Assembly: GCA_035495815.1 (NCBI GenBank)
Contig: DATJFH010000092.1
Location: 6,855-70,854, forward strand
DNA: 64,000 bases
Direction: 5' to 3'
From: DATJFH01 sp035495815
GTDB taxonomy: Bacteria; Acidobacteriota; Terriglobia; Bryobacterales; Bryobacteraceae
A program made the position numbers and the translations under genes. Below, piece after piece: positions 7,360 through 15,621 of this stretch. Below the pieces are notes generated by a model, which did not search any database, was not told the DNA's origin, and worked only from the letters and a program-made list of their open reading frames with translations. Numbering within the stretch: position 1 is the stretch's first letter; the number at the start of each line of letters is the position of its first letter.

Positions 7360-10350
7360 CTAAAAAAGCAGCTTCAACGCAAATTGCAGTTCCCGTGAAC
7401 GGCCTGCGGCCGTGATTTGCCCGAATGTGGCGCCGGTCAACGTGGAACCCGGGCCCGAGAAATTGGTGTGATTGAAGATATTGAAGAGCTCCGTGCGGAA
7501 TTGCAGGGCGCGGCGCTCGCCGAGCTTGATGTTCTTGAACACCGACAGGTCATAGAAGACCGATCCGGGATTGTCCAGCAGAAAGCCGCCCAGATTCCCG
7601 AAGATGCCGCAGGGACGCCTCAGGCCACGGACGTCACACGGGTCGGCAAACGCCTGACGATTGATGTACTGGTGCAAACTCGATTCGCGATAACCGTCGA
7701 GATAGACCGGAGCGCCGGCCACCAGGTCCGGACGCTGCGCCGCCGAGGAGCCAAGCCCGTAGTTGTCACGCCCGGACTGTATCACGAAGGGAGTGCCCGT
7801 ACGCAGCGAGAGAATGCCAAAGAGCTGCCATCCGCCCGCGATACCCCGCATGACCGGGGAGGTGGCGCCGAACCATCGCTCGAACGGAATGTCCCAGCTG
7901 TGATCGAGCGACAGGTTATGCCGGATGTCGACAATCTGGCGTCCGCGAGACTGCCGGATATTCCGGTGGTCCTGTACGTTCGAAACACCGGAAGCGGTCA
8001 TGTTATCGATGCCGCCCAGTTCCAGCGCCTTCCCGAACGTGTAGTGCAGATTGAACATGTAAGTCTGAGCAAATCGCTTCTTTAACGAGAGCTGCAGGGC
8101 GTCATAGTTGCTCATGCCCGAGTGTTCCTGGTAGGAGACGCGGCCGGTGGAGGGGTTGGGGCGGCTCCCGGTAGCGAAATTCACTTCGTTCAGCCAGTGA
8201 AGGGTGAGAGCTTTCACCCCGTGATTCCCCACATAGCCGACGGTAGCCACCAGGTCCCGCGTGAGCTCCCGCTGGTAATCCAGACTCCACTGGATGCTGT
8301 AGGTGGTCCGCTGGAGCGGATCGAAAAGATTGCGCGTCGCCAGGCCGGGGAATCCTTTCAGATCGAGGCTGGCTACGTTGATCGGATATCGAAGATTCGG
8401 AAAATCGCGGTTCGAGATCTGCAGCGTGTAGGGCTTGTCGGGCGGATTGACCATGGCGGTCACCTCGCGATAGGTGTTGGGTGAATAAAAGACTCCCGCG
8501 CCGGCGCGAATCACGTTTTTGCTGTTTCCCTGCACATCCCAGGCCAAGCCGAAACGGGGACCGAAGTTATTCAAGTCCTTCTCCCAGATCGGCTCCCCTT
8601 GCTTGCGGAACGGTCCGAACGGATCGCTCACGACGTTGAATAACAGCCCATCGCGCTCCGATACGGGGGAGAAATATTCGTATCGCAAACCGAGATTGAC
8701 GGTAAGCCGCGAACTGACCCGGAAGTCGTCCTGAACGTAAAACCCCCAATCGCTTTCCCGGAGCCGGCGCAAATCGTTGCCGAGGGTGACGCGGGCCGAG
8801 GTGAAGCGGCTGGCCAGCAAATCGGCGAGTGTGTCCACGGTGTACACCGGATTTTCATAATTCGCCCGGCCGTAATGGAAGCGCCTGAGCTCGAAACCGG
8901 CGCGGAGGGAATGCCGGCCGCGGTTGTAACCGAAGTTGTCGAGCACGGTCCAGCTGCCCCCGTTAGCATGCAGCACTTCCTGGCCGGGGGTCGATATGAA
9001 TCCGCTCAGGCTTCCGATCTGTTGCGGGACGAAAGCCTGGGTCGCGCGGGGAATATCCTGTTTGTTCACTCCGGCGCGAAATTCGTTGATGCTGGCGGGG
9101 GTCAGGATCCGGTTCCATGAGAACGTCCCGGTGCGGGTCTGGGTGGGATATTCGGTGCCGTTGATGGGAGAAAGCCCGGGAACCACGGAATAGGCGTCGA
9201 GAATGGTGTATCGCGCGAAGAGGCGATCTTTCGCGGTCACGTTGAAATCGAGCCGGGCGATGGCGGTATCTTCCCGATTCGATTTTGCATCGCTGCGGCG
9301 GTGAAACCCGCGATCGGGATCCGGGCGGGGCTCGTTCGAAAGCGGCAGCAGGGCGAGAATGGCGGCGTACGCCGGGTTGGCCGCGAGCATCCGCTGGCGG
9401 AGTGAATCGTTCGGCACCTCTCCGGTGACCTGGCGTCCGCGCACTTCGCGCACTCCCTCCCAACCGAGGAAGAAGAACGCACGGTTGCGTACGATCGGCC
9501 CGCCTGCGGTCGCGCCGAATTGATTCAGCCGCAGCTGGTCTTTCTTCGCCGCAAAAAAATTCCTGGCGTCGAGCTTGTCATTTCGCAGGAACTCGTAAAC
9601 GGAGCCATGAAACGAATTCGTGCCGGACTTGGTAATGACGTTGACGCCTCCCGACGACGCCCGCCCCAACTCCGCGGAAAAAACGCCCTTGGAGGTCTTG
9701 AACTCCTCAATGAACTCGACACTGAGGATATTCTGCTGTGTCTGGCCCCCGAAGTCGGATGTGGAAGGACGATCGGGATTGGCGGCGTCGGTGCCGTCCA
9801 CCGAGATATTCATCCCGTCGCGGCTCATGCCGTTGAAATAGACAGCGCCTCCGGAAACGACAGCGCCTGGCTCGAGGGCGATCAACTGGGAGAAATTGCG
9901 TCCGTTCAGGGGAAGATTGCGGACCTGGTCTTCGCCGATGACGACTCCCAATTCCGTGTTCTGGGTGCTGACGAGGGGCGCGCCGCCGGTGATCGTCACG
10001 CTCTCCGTGACGACACCCACTTCCATGACGACGTCGATCTTCACGCGCTGGGTAGCATCCAAACGAACATCCTTGCGCTCGAACTGCTTGAATCCCTGCG
10101 CCCGCACAGAGAGCGTATACGCGCCCACCGGCAGACGGTCGAAAATGTACGAGCCGGCCGGGTCGGTGGTGGCTTCGTGAGCCTCCTGTGTTTCGATATT
10201 CGTCAGTTTGACCGCGGCTGCCGGAATCCTGGCTCCTGTTCCGTCCAACACCGAACCGACCATGGTGGCCGTGTTGATTTGTCCCATTACCGCGGGACAA
10301 GCCAATACGAGAGAAGCGAGAAGAGCGGTTGCCGTCCGTTGTGTTGACAT
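7360..10350 (-). CDS. Oar-like TonB-dependent receptor with carboxypeptidase-regulatory-like domain
   Basis: 996 residues. A signal peptide ends at about residue 23 (ACPAVMGQ). Next comes a CarboxypepD_reg-like Ig domain (residues about 25-110, ATMVGSVLDGTGARIPAA), then a plug domain with LPLNGRNFSQLIALEPG and FKTSKGVFSAELGRASSGGVN. The rest is an outer-membrane beta-barrel ending LQFALKLLF, whose terminal Phe is typical for BAM recognition. Acidobacteriota carry many such receptors, thought to import oligosaccharides or other large nutrients; the ligand here is unknown. The neighbouring glycoside-hydrolase-like gene is consistent with carbohydrate uptake. A likely promoter lies just upstream. 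Confidence 0.9.
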   Translation of the reverse strand: MSTQRTATALLASLVLACPAVMGQINTATMVGSVLDGTGARIPAAAVKLTNIETQEAHEATTDPAGSYIFDRLPVGAYTLSVRAQGFKQFERKDVRLDATQRVKIDVVMEVGVVTESVTITGGAPLVSTQNTELGVVIGEDQVRNLPLNGRNFSQLIALEPGAVVSGGAVYFNGMSRDGMNISVDGTDAANPDRPSTSDFGGQTQQNILSVEFIEEFKTSKGVFSAELGRASSGGVNVITKSGTNSFHGSVYEFLRNDKLDARNFFAAKKDQLRLNQFGATAGGPIVRNRAFFFLGWEGVREVRGRQVTGEVPNDSLRQRMLAANPAYAAILALLPLSNEPRPDPDRGFHRRSDAKSNREDTAIARLDFNVTAKDRLFARYTILDAYSVVPGLSPINGTEYPTQTRTGTFSWNRILTPASINEFRAGVNKQDIPRATQAFVPQQIGSLSGFISTPGQEVLHANGGSWTVLDNFGYNRGRHSLRAGFELRRFHYGRANYENPVYTVDTLADLLASRFTSARVTLGNDLRRLRESDWGFYVQDDFRVSSRLTVNLGLRYEYFSPVSERDGLLFNVVSDPFGPFRKQGEPIWEKDLNNFGPRFGLAWDVQGNSKNVIRAGAGVFYSPNTYREVTAMVNPPDKPYTLQISNRDFPNLRYPINVASLDLKGFPGLATRNLFDPLQRTTYSIQWSLDYQRELTRDLVATVGYVGNHGVKALTLHWLNEVNFATGSRPNPSTGRVSYQEHSGMSNYDALQLSLKKRFAQTYMFNLHYTFGKALELGGIDNMTASGVSNVQDHRNIRQSRGRQIVDIRHNLSLDHSWDIPFERWFGATSPVMRGIAGGWQLFGILSLRTGTPFVIQSGRDNYGLGSSAAQRPDLVAGAPVYLDGYRESSLHQYINRQAFADPCDVRGLRRPCGIFGNLGGFLLDNPGSVFYDLSVFKNIKLGERRALQFRTELFNIFNHTNFSGPGSTLTGATFGQITAAGRSRELQFALKLLF

Positions 10351-10694
10351 TCATAACCCCCTATTGCCCAATGCCGTTTCCGGGGTGGGTTTCAGGACCC
10401 ACTGATTTGTCTTGTTTTATTCCCAGTCGGCGCCAAAGTCAAGTTCGTCTCATTTATTTCTTAGCGTGGGGACCCTCGACACGGGGGTGAGGAACGCGCA
10501 CGGCGGGCAAGCCGGGGCAACCGCGTTGGCGCCGGATATGCTCACTCGAGTTCGACTATTAAGTCGACCATGCAAGTGATCAGCCTGCTCCATGGCAGCT
10601 CGCAGGGATTGGCGATGATCCCGAATTGCCGGAGAGCGGAACAGGACGCCGGAACAGGCGGCGGGCCAGACGAAGCCGGGGACCGCGGCCGAGG
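10351..10694. other. Intergenic region upstream of the Oar-like receptor
   Basis: No convincing gene is present; the open frames here have the arginine/proline-rich look of shadow frames. The left part holds the receptor leader with a GTGGGT/ACCCAC hairpin near 10384-10402, then the promoter at 10414-10442. In the right part I see nothing definite. Confidence 0.5.
10414..10442 (-). promoter_or_regulatory. Probable promoter of the Oar-like receptor
   Basis: On the minus strand TTGACT (complement of 10437-10442) is followed after 17 bp by TAAAAC (complement of 10414-10419). The -35 matches five of six and the -10 four of six consensus positions. The surrounding stretch is AT-rich against the background. 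The leader would be about 55-60 nt and includes an AGGGGG element before the ATG. Confidence 0.4.
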
Positions 10695-12161
10695 CTACCC
10701 GACCAGGAATCCCCGCTCGACCAGTTGCCGCACGACGGTCAGGCATTCCTTGCGGACCTGGTCCACACCGGCGTTGACTTTGCCGGCCAGATCCTCGGTC
10801 AACTCGCCCAGGGTCCGCTCGCCGTCGCAGTTACTGATGAATTCCGCCACCAGCGGCTGCATGTTCAGGGACGCCGGGAACCCGCCGGTCAGGCGCAGCA
10901 CAAGCGACGTGCGCTGCCACTTGCCGTCCGCCGGTTTGAACTGCTGGTCGAGCTGCGCGTCGGGCGAAAGCTTCAGTTTCGCGGCCAGCATCTGCTCGTC
11001 GGAACTGTGAGCGTCGAGAAAATCGCGGTTGGTGAACATCCGCAGAATGGACTCGCCGAAGGGCTTGGTGGCGCTGCCGGGGAGGTCCTCGATGCGGATC
11101 CAGTTCGCGCCGGCGCGACGGCGCATGGCGATCATGCCTCCATGTACGGCCTCCACCTTGCGCTGGCGATAGTAATCCATCCAACCGCCGAACAGGGCGT
11201 CGTCCGCGTCTTCACGGTACGGGGTGGATTCGCGAAAGCGGTTCTGAGCGTAGGTGGAGGGCTCGGAGGTGGTTGCCTTGAGGACCCAGGCGTCGCAGCC
11301 CGTGCCGCGGAGCCATTCCGTCAAGCGGTCCTGCCAGGGCTCGCCCTCGATTTGCGCCCACTCGCAGAGCATCTGGAAGCAGCCGTCCTCGTTGAGATAG
11401 GCCGGGGCTTCCTTGCAGAGGCGCCGGCAGAACTGATCGAGATCCAGATTGTTGTCGCAAAAAATGTAGTGCCTGGAAGGCGTGATGAAGAACGGGGGGT
11501 TGGCGACGATGAGATCGAATGTTTGGCCTTCGACGGGCGCGAACGCATCGCCGGTGAGGAATTCGATATTGTCGAGTCCGTTCAGGCGCGCGTTGAAGAA
11601 CGCGAACTCGGTGGCCTTGGGATTGATGTCGGTGGCCACCACGGTCTGGCTGTGGATGGCGGCTTCCATCGCCTGGAGACCGCAGCCGGCGCCGAAATCG
11701 AGCGTGCGGCGGCTGGGGCGGCGGACGGTGAACCAGGAGAGCAGGCGGGTGGTGGGATTGGGCCAGAGCACCAGGTCCGAGGGCTTGCTGCATTCGAAGT
11801 CGAGCGCGGAGTCGGAGACGATGAGCAGCTTTTCAATAGGCGTCATGCGGACCGCGGGGATCAAGTGGTCGCCTCGAGTGCTCAGCAGGCCGGATTCGAT
11901 CAGCGTGCTCAGCAGCCAGCCGGGGAGCGCTTCGCGCGCGCGGGCGGAGTCGACGGGAACTCCGATGAAGAACCAGCGGACCAGGGTATGGAGCGGGGTA
12001 GGCTCGCGGGTGCAGTCGAGCATCCGGGGGAGGGTGCGCAGCTGGCGCGAGGGGAGGGCCGTGAGTCCCATCTGGTCGCGCAGCTGGTGGGTGGTGTAGT
12101 TGACGCCGGCCAAATATTCACGGAGGCGGCCGGCCTGGTCGGGATGGAGTGGAGTCAGCAT
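10695..12161 (-). CDS. Class I SAM-dependent methyltransferase with winged-helix-like flanks
   Basis: 488 residues. The middle holds a Rossmann methyltransferase: LDFGAGCGLQAMEAA is the SAM-binding loop, VVATDINPKA the acidic loop, and DLIVANPPFF the NPPF catalytic motif typical of N-methyltransferases acting on amino groups of bases or glutamine. The N-terminal 120 residues and the C-terminal 120 (ending LTVVRQLVERGFLVG) look helical and winged-helix-like, resembling the DUF7059/DUF7782 flanks of actinobacterial and acidobacterial homologues. The target (rRNA, protein or DNA) is unknown. It lies 79 bp downstream of the T6SS-linked kinase on the same strand, with no obvious functional tie. 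No good ribosome-binding site is seen. Confidence 0.75.
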   Translation of the reverse strand: MLTPLHPDQAGRLREYLAGVNYTTHQLRDQMGLTALPSRQLRTLPRMLDCTREPTPLHTLVRWFFIGVPVDSARAREALPGWLLSTLIESGLLSTRGDHLIPAVRMTPIEKLLIVSDSALDFECSKPSDLVLWPNPTTRLLSWFTVRRPSRRTLDFGAGCGLQAMEAAIHSQTVVATDINPKATEFAFFNARLNGLDNIEFLTGDAFAPVEGQTFDLIVANPPFFITPSRHYIFCDNNLDLDQFCRRLCKEAPAYLNEDGCFQMLCEWAQIEGEPWQDRLTEWLRGTGCDAWVLKATTSEPSTYAQNRFRESTPYREDADDALFGGWMDYYRQRKVEAVHGGMIAMRRRAGANWIRIEDLPGSATKPFGESILRMFTNRDFLDAHSSDEQMLAAKLKLSPDAQLDQQFKPADGKWQRTSLVLRLTGGFPASLNMQPLVAEFISNCDGERTLGELTEDLAGKVNAGVDQVRKECLTVVRQLVERGFLVG

Positions 12162-12240
12162 GGTGCGTTAGAGTCTGGATTTCAAGCGCTGCCGGGCGTG
12201 GGGGAACGGCTGCCCTATCCGGCTTTTGGTCTGCCGCGGT

Positions 12241-15200
12241 TCATGTTTTCTTTCCCAGGGACATGGCTTCGGACACATCTTCGGTTTCCAATCCTTCGGC
12301 GAAACTGGAACAGATTCCATCGAGGATGGCGGCGGCTTCCTCCGGTTTGCCCTGCGACCGCCACAGCCGGGCAAGGCTGGTGGCTACCCGCAGCTCGAGC
12401 GACCGCGCGCGCTGCTCGCGGGCGATGCGGAGCGACTCCTGGAAGTAGAAATCCGCGGTCTCGGGCTCGCCGCTTTTCACGAACAGCTCTCCGCTGAGCC
12501 GGGAAAGCTCGGCCTCGTAGTAGCGCTGGCCGGTGCTCTTCATGATTTCGAAGGCATCGCCGAGCGCGGCCAGCCCTCCGGCGACGTTGCCCATGCGAGC
12601 CAGTATTCCGGCCTGAACGCCGAGAAAATGCGGACGGCCCATCGGTGAGCCGACGGCCTGATGGGCGGCCAGGGCGGCCTGAATCAGGTCGAGTCCGGCG
12701 GGTATGTCGCCGCCTACGGCGACAGCCCAGCCGCGGCACAGTGTGGCCCAGGCACGCATGTTCGCAGGCGACCGTTCGTCCGTCAGCACCTGTTCGGCGC
12801 AGGCCAGACATTCGGCCGGCTCGCCCCGGAACTGGCGCAGGACGGCCTCGAACGCCAGGGCGAAGATCATGCTCGGCGGGTGCCCCAGCTTGCTGGCCAG
12901 CTCCCGCGCTTCGCCAATCATGCGCAGAGCCTGGTCCGGATAGCCGAGCAGCCACAGGAAACGGCCGCCCAGCTCCACGCGGCAGGCGACGCCGGGATCG
13001 AAGCCGTACACCGACGCGTAATAATCGTGCTGGCGGGCGTCGTAAAGCTCGATGCCGCGCTCGAAGTGCTCTTTGGCGGGCTGAATTTCCCCCAGATTTC
13101 CCAGCGTCGTACCCATCGCCCAATGGGCGGCCACCAGGCGGGCGGGATCTTTGTCCTGGCCGGCGATTTCCAGGATCTGCCGGGCCAGGTCGCGCGCCTC
13201 CTGCAGCTTGGCTTCCGCCAGATCGGACAGCCACAGACCCCACAGCGCAGGGAGAAGCTGGGCGGTGTCGCCCAGCTCCGCGCACAACTGTTGGGCGCGC
13301 GTGAAATTTTCCCGGGTCTCCGACGATCCGAAGCTGGCCAGCGTGAGCGGGCCGCCCAGCGTCATGCGCAGCGAAAGCTCCTGACGTCCGCGATCGGCGC
13401 CGCCGGTGACCTTGTCGAGCAGGACCAGGCCCCGGCGGGCCAGCGCGATGGCTTCGTGGCTGGCGCCGACATGGGCGGCGTTGACCGCGGCCAGGCGAAA
13501 GAACTCGGCGGCCTGATCGAACTTCCGGGCGGTTTCGAACAGCAGCGCGATCTGGGCCGTCACCGGCTTGGCCTCGCGGCCGTGAAACGAAACCGCGGCC
13601 TCGGCCACGGCGGCGCTCAGAGACGCCCGGCGCGCGGGCTTGAGCGACGCGTACAGCGCATGATGGTCCGGATCCTGCGCGAAGCGGTAGCGCACGGTGA
13701 GCGTGCCGTCGGGCAGCTCCAGCTCCCCGACCGGTTGGACGATGCCGCGCATCCGCTGAGTAGCCTCCAGCCGGTCCTCGACGTCGGCCTGATCGAGACC
13801 GAGCGCACGGGCGATCACGGCCGAATCGAAATCGATCCCCTGGACGCTGGCGGCCACGAGCAGCCGCCGCTCGTCGTCGGTCAACAGCTCCAGCTTGGCG
13901 CTGATGATGGCCTGGATGGATTCCGGCGCCGCCTCTTTCAAATCCGCGGAGGGCCGGGCCAGCCGCCAGCCGCCGCCGTCCTGCACCACGAAGCGGGTCT
14001 CGCGCACGAACCGCGCCAGCTCCACCAGGAAGAGCGGGTTTCCGGCGGTCTTGGACCGCACCAGGGCGCTGAACTCATCCGGAAAACGGGCGCCTTCGAA
14101 CTCCATCTCCAGATAGCGGCGGCACTCCTCGGCGTTGAGGAAGTCGAGATTGATGTCGCGAAAGTAGCCGTGATTCCGCAGTTGGAGGTGAGTCTTGTAA
14201 AACGTCGCGCCGGGACCGCGCTCATGCGGGCGGTAGGTTCCGACGATCAGGATGCGGGATTTGTCGAGGCGGCCGGCAAGGTCGAGCAGCAGGTCGAGGG
14301 TGGAGATGTCGGCCCACTGGAGATCGTCGAGGAACAGGATCAGCGGCAGGATCCGGGAGGCCTGCTGTAGAAAAGAAGTGGCCTCGCGGATCATGCGTTC
14401 CTGTGACGCCGGGTCGCTGTCTTCGCCGGGCTCGAGCTGCGTCAGCCAGGTAGGGGCCGCGTCGGCCAGCAGCTTGCGATAGGCAGGCCCGTCCAGTCCC
14501 GCGAGCAGGGTTTCGAAAGCCTCGAACACGGAACGATAGGGTTCCGCGCCGGAGAGGCGCTCCGAGCAGCGGCCGCGGGCCAGCACGAAGGGCTGCAGAT
14601 CGTCTATCAGCCTGGCCAGAAAAGTCTCGACCAGGGCTGTTTTCCCGAGGCCAGGCTCTCCCGACACGCAGATGAACTTCCCGTCGCCGGCGGCGGCCGA
14701 TTGGTAGGCGGCAGTCAATTCGGCCAGCTCGGTTTTGCGTCCGACGAAGCGGCGCTCCGCAAGCGAAGGCGCGAGCACGGGTTCGGCGGCGCGCTTGGGC
14801 TTGTCCCCGGTAAAGGATGCCAGGGCGTCGCGGAACTCGGCGGCGCTCTGGAAGCGGTCGGCGGGATTCTTGGCCAGCGCTTTGAGGATCGTCTCGGGGA
14901 GACCCGCGGGCAGCCCGGGATTGATCTCGCGGGGCGGGCGCGGCACGCGCTGGAGTTGCGCGGTCATGGTGGCATAATCGTTCTCGCCCTGGAAGGGGCG
15001 CTGTCCGGTGGCCACCTCGTAGAGAGTCACGCCGACAGAATAGACATCCGATCGGGGATCGGGCGCGGCGCCCTTGACCTGCTCGGGCGCCATGTAGCCG
15101 GCCGAGCCGATGGCCATGCCGGGCATGGTCAGCTGTCCCTGGCTGACCGGCCGGGCAATGCCGAAATCCATGAGTTTCACCGTGCCCGCCGGCGTGATCA

Positions 15201-15621
15201 TGATATTCGACGGCTTGATATCGCGATGGACGACCCCCCGGGCGTGCGCGTAGCTCAAGGCTTCGAGGACCTGGCAGATGTGACCCACGCCTTCCTCCAC
15301 CGGGATGGGCGACTGGCCGATGCGCACGTCGAGGGTGACGCCTTCGAGCAGCTCCATCACCATGATCAGGCGGTTCTCGACACGCAAGGCGGTGTGCAGG
15401 GCGGCGATGTAGGGATGGTTGAGGCTGGCCTGCACTTTGATTTCGCGAATGAAGCGCTCGGCCAGCTCGGGCTCGCCGCCGAAATCGGGCAGCAGGATTT
15501 TGGCGGCCTCCACGCGGTCCGAGATCAGGTTGCGGACCTTGAACACCTTGCCCATTCCACCCGCCCCGAGCAGCTCGATGACCTGATAGTCGCCGATCGT
15601 GTCACCGACCTTGAAGCTCAT
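12241..15621 (-). CDS. Serine/threonine protein kinase fused to AAA ATPase and TPR-like repeats
   Basis: 1126 residues from the ATG at 15619-15621, which overlaps the tssM stop as ATGA; the frame is open further upstream but that part is a tssM shadow. Residues 1-270 are a Hanks-type kinase: glycine loop LLGAGGMGKVF, Lys41, HRD at 132-134, DFG at 152-154 and APE at 178-180, all intact. Next comes an AAA_16-type ATPase with Walker A GEPGLGKTA and Walker B LILFLDDLQWAD, then about 550 residues of alpha-helical, TPR-like repeats. No membrane segment or DNA-binding domain is obvious. Kinases of this sort regulate T6SS assembly by phosphorylation in other bacteria (PpkA type). Coupling to tssM suggests the same here. 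Confidence 0.9.
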   Translation of the reverse strand: MSFKVGDTIGDYQVIELLGAGGMGKVFKVRNLISDRVEAAKILLPDFGGEPELAERFIREIKVQASLNHPYIAALHTALRVENRLIMVMELLEGVTLDVRIGQSPIPVEEGVGHICQVLEALSYAHARGVVHRDIKPSNIMITPAGTVKLMDFGIARPVSQGQLTMPGMAIGSAGYMAPEQVKGAAPDPRSDVYSVGVTLYEVATGQRPFQGENDYATMTAQLQRVPRPPREINPGLPAGLPETILKALAKNPADRFQSAAEFRDALASFTGDKPKRAAEPVLAPSLAERRFVGRKTELAELTAAYQSAAAGDGKFICVSGEPGLGKTALVETFLARLIDDLQPFVLARGRCSERLSGAEPYRSVFEAFETLLAGLDGPAYRKLLADAAPTWLTQLEPGEDSDPASQERMIREATSFLQQASRILPLILFLDDLQWADISTLDLLLDLAGRLDKSRILIVGTYRPHERGPGATFYKTHLQLRNHGYFRDINLDFLNAEECRRYLEMEFEGARFPDEFSALVRSKTAGNPLFLVELARFVRETRFVVQDGGGWRLARPSADLKEAAPESIQAIISAKLELLTDDERRLLVAASVQGIDFDSAVIARALGLDQADVEDRLEATQRMRGIVQPVGELELPDGTLTVRYRFAQDPDHHALYASLKPARRASLSAAVAEAAVSFHGREAKPVTAQIALLFETARKFDQAAEFFRLAAVNAAHVGASHEAIALARRGLVLLDKVTGGADRGRQELSLRMTLGGPLTLASFGSSETRENFTRAQQLCAELGDTAQLLPALWGLWLSDLAEAKLQEARDLARQILEIAGQDKDPARLVAAHWAMGTTLGNLGEIQPAKEHFERGIELYDARQHDYYASVYGFDPGVACRVELGGRFLWLLGYPDQALRMIGEARELASKLGHPPSMIFALAFEAVLRQFRGEPAECLACAEQVLTDERSPANMRAWATLCRGWAVAVGGDIPAGLDLIQAALAAHQAVGSPMGRPHFLGVQAGILARMGNVAGGLAALGDAFEIMKSTGQRYYEAELSRLSGELFVKSGEPETADFYFQESLRIAREQRARSLELRVATSLARLWRSQGKPEEAAAILDGICSSFAEGLETEDVSEAMSLGKKT

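Noticed and set aside
10626..12497. Long plus-strand open frame of 623 codons opposite the methyltransferase and kinase
   Set aside because: It overlaps clear domain-bearing genes on the minus strand, has an Arg/Gly/Ala-rich composition typical of high-GC shadow frames, and no recognisable domain.
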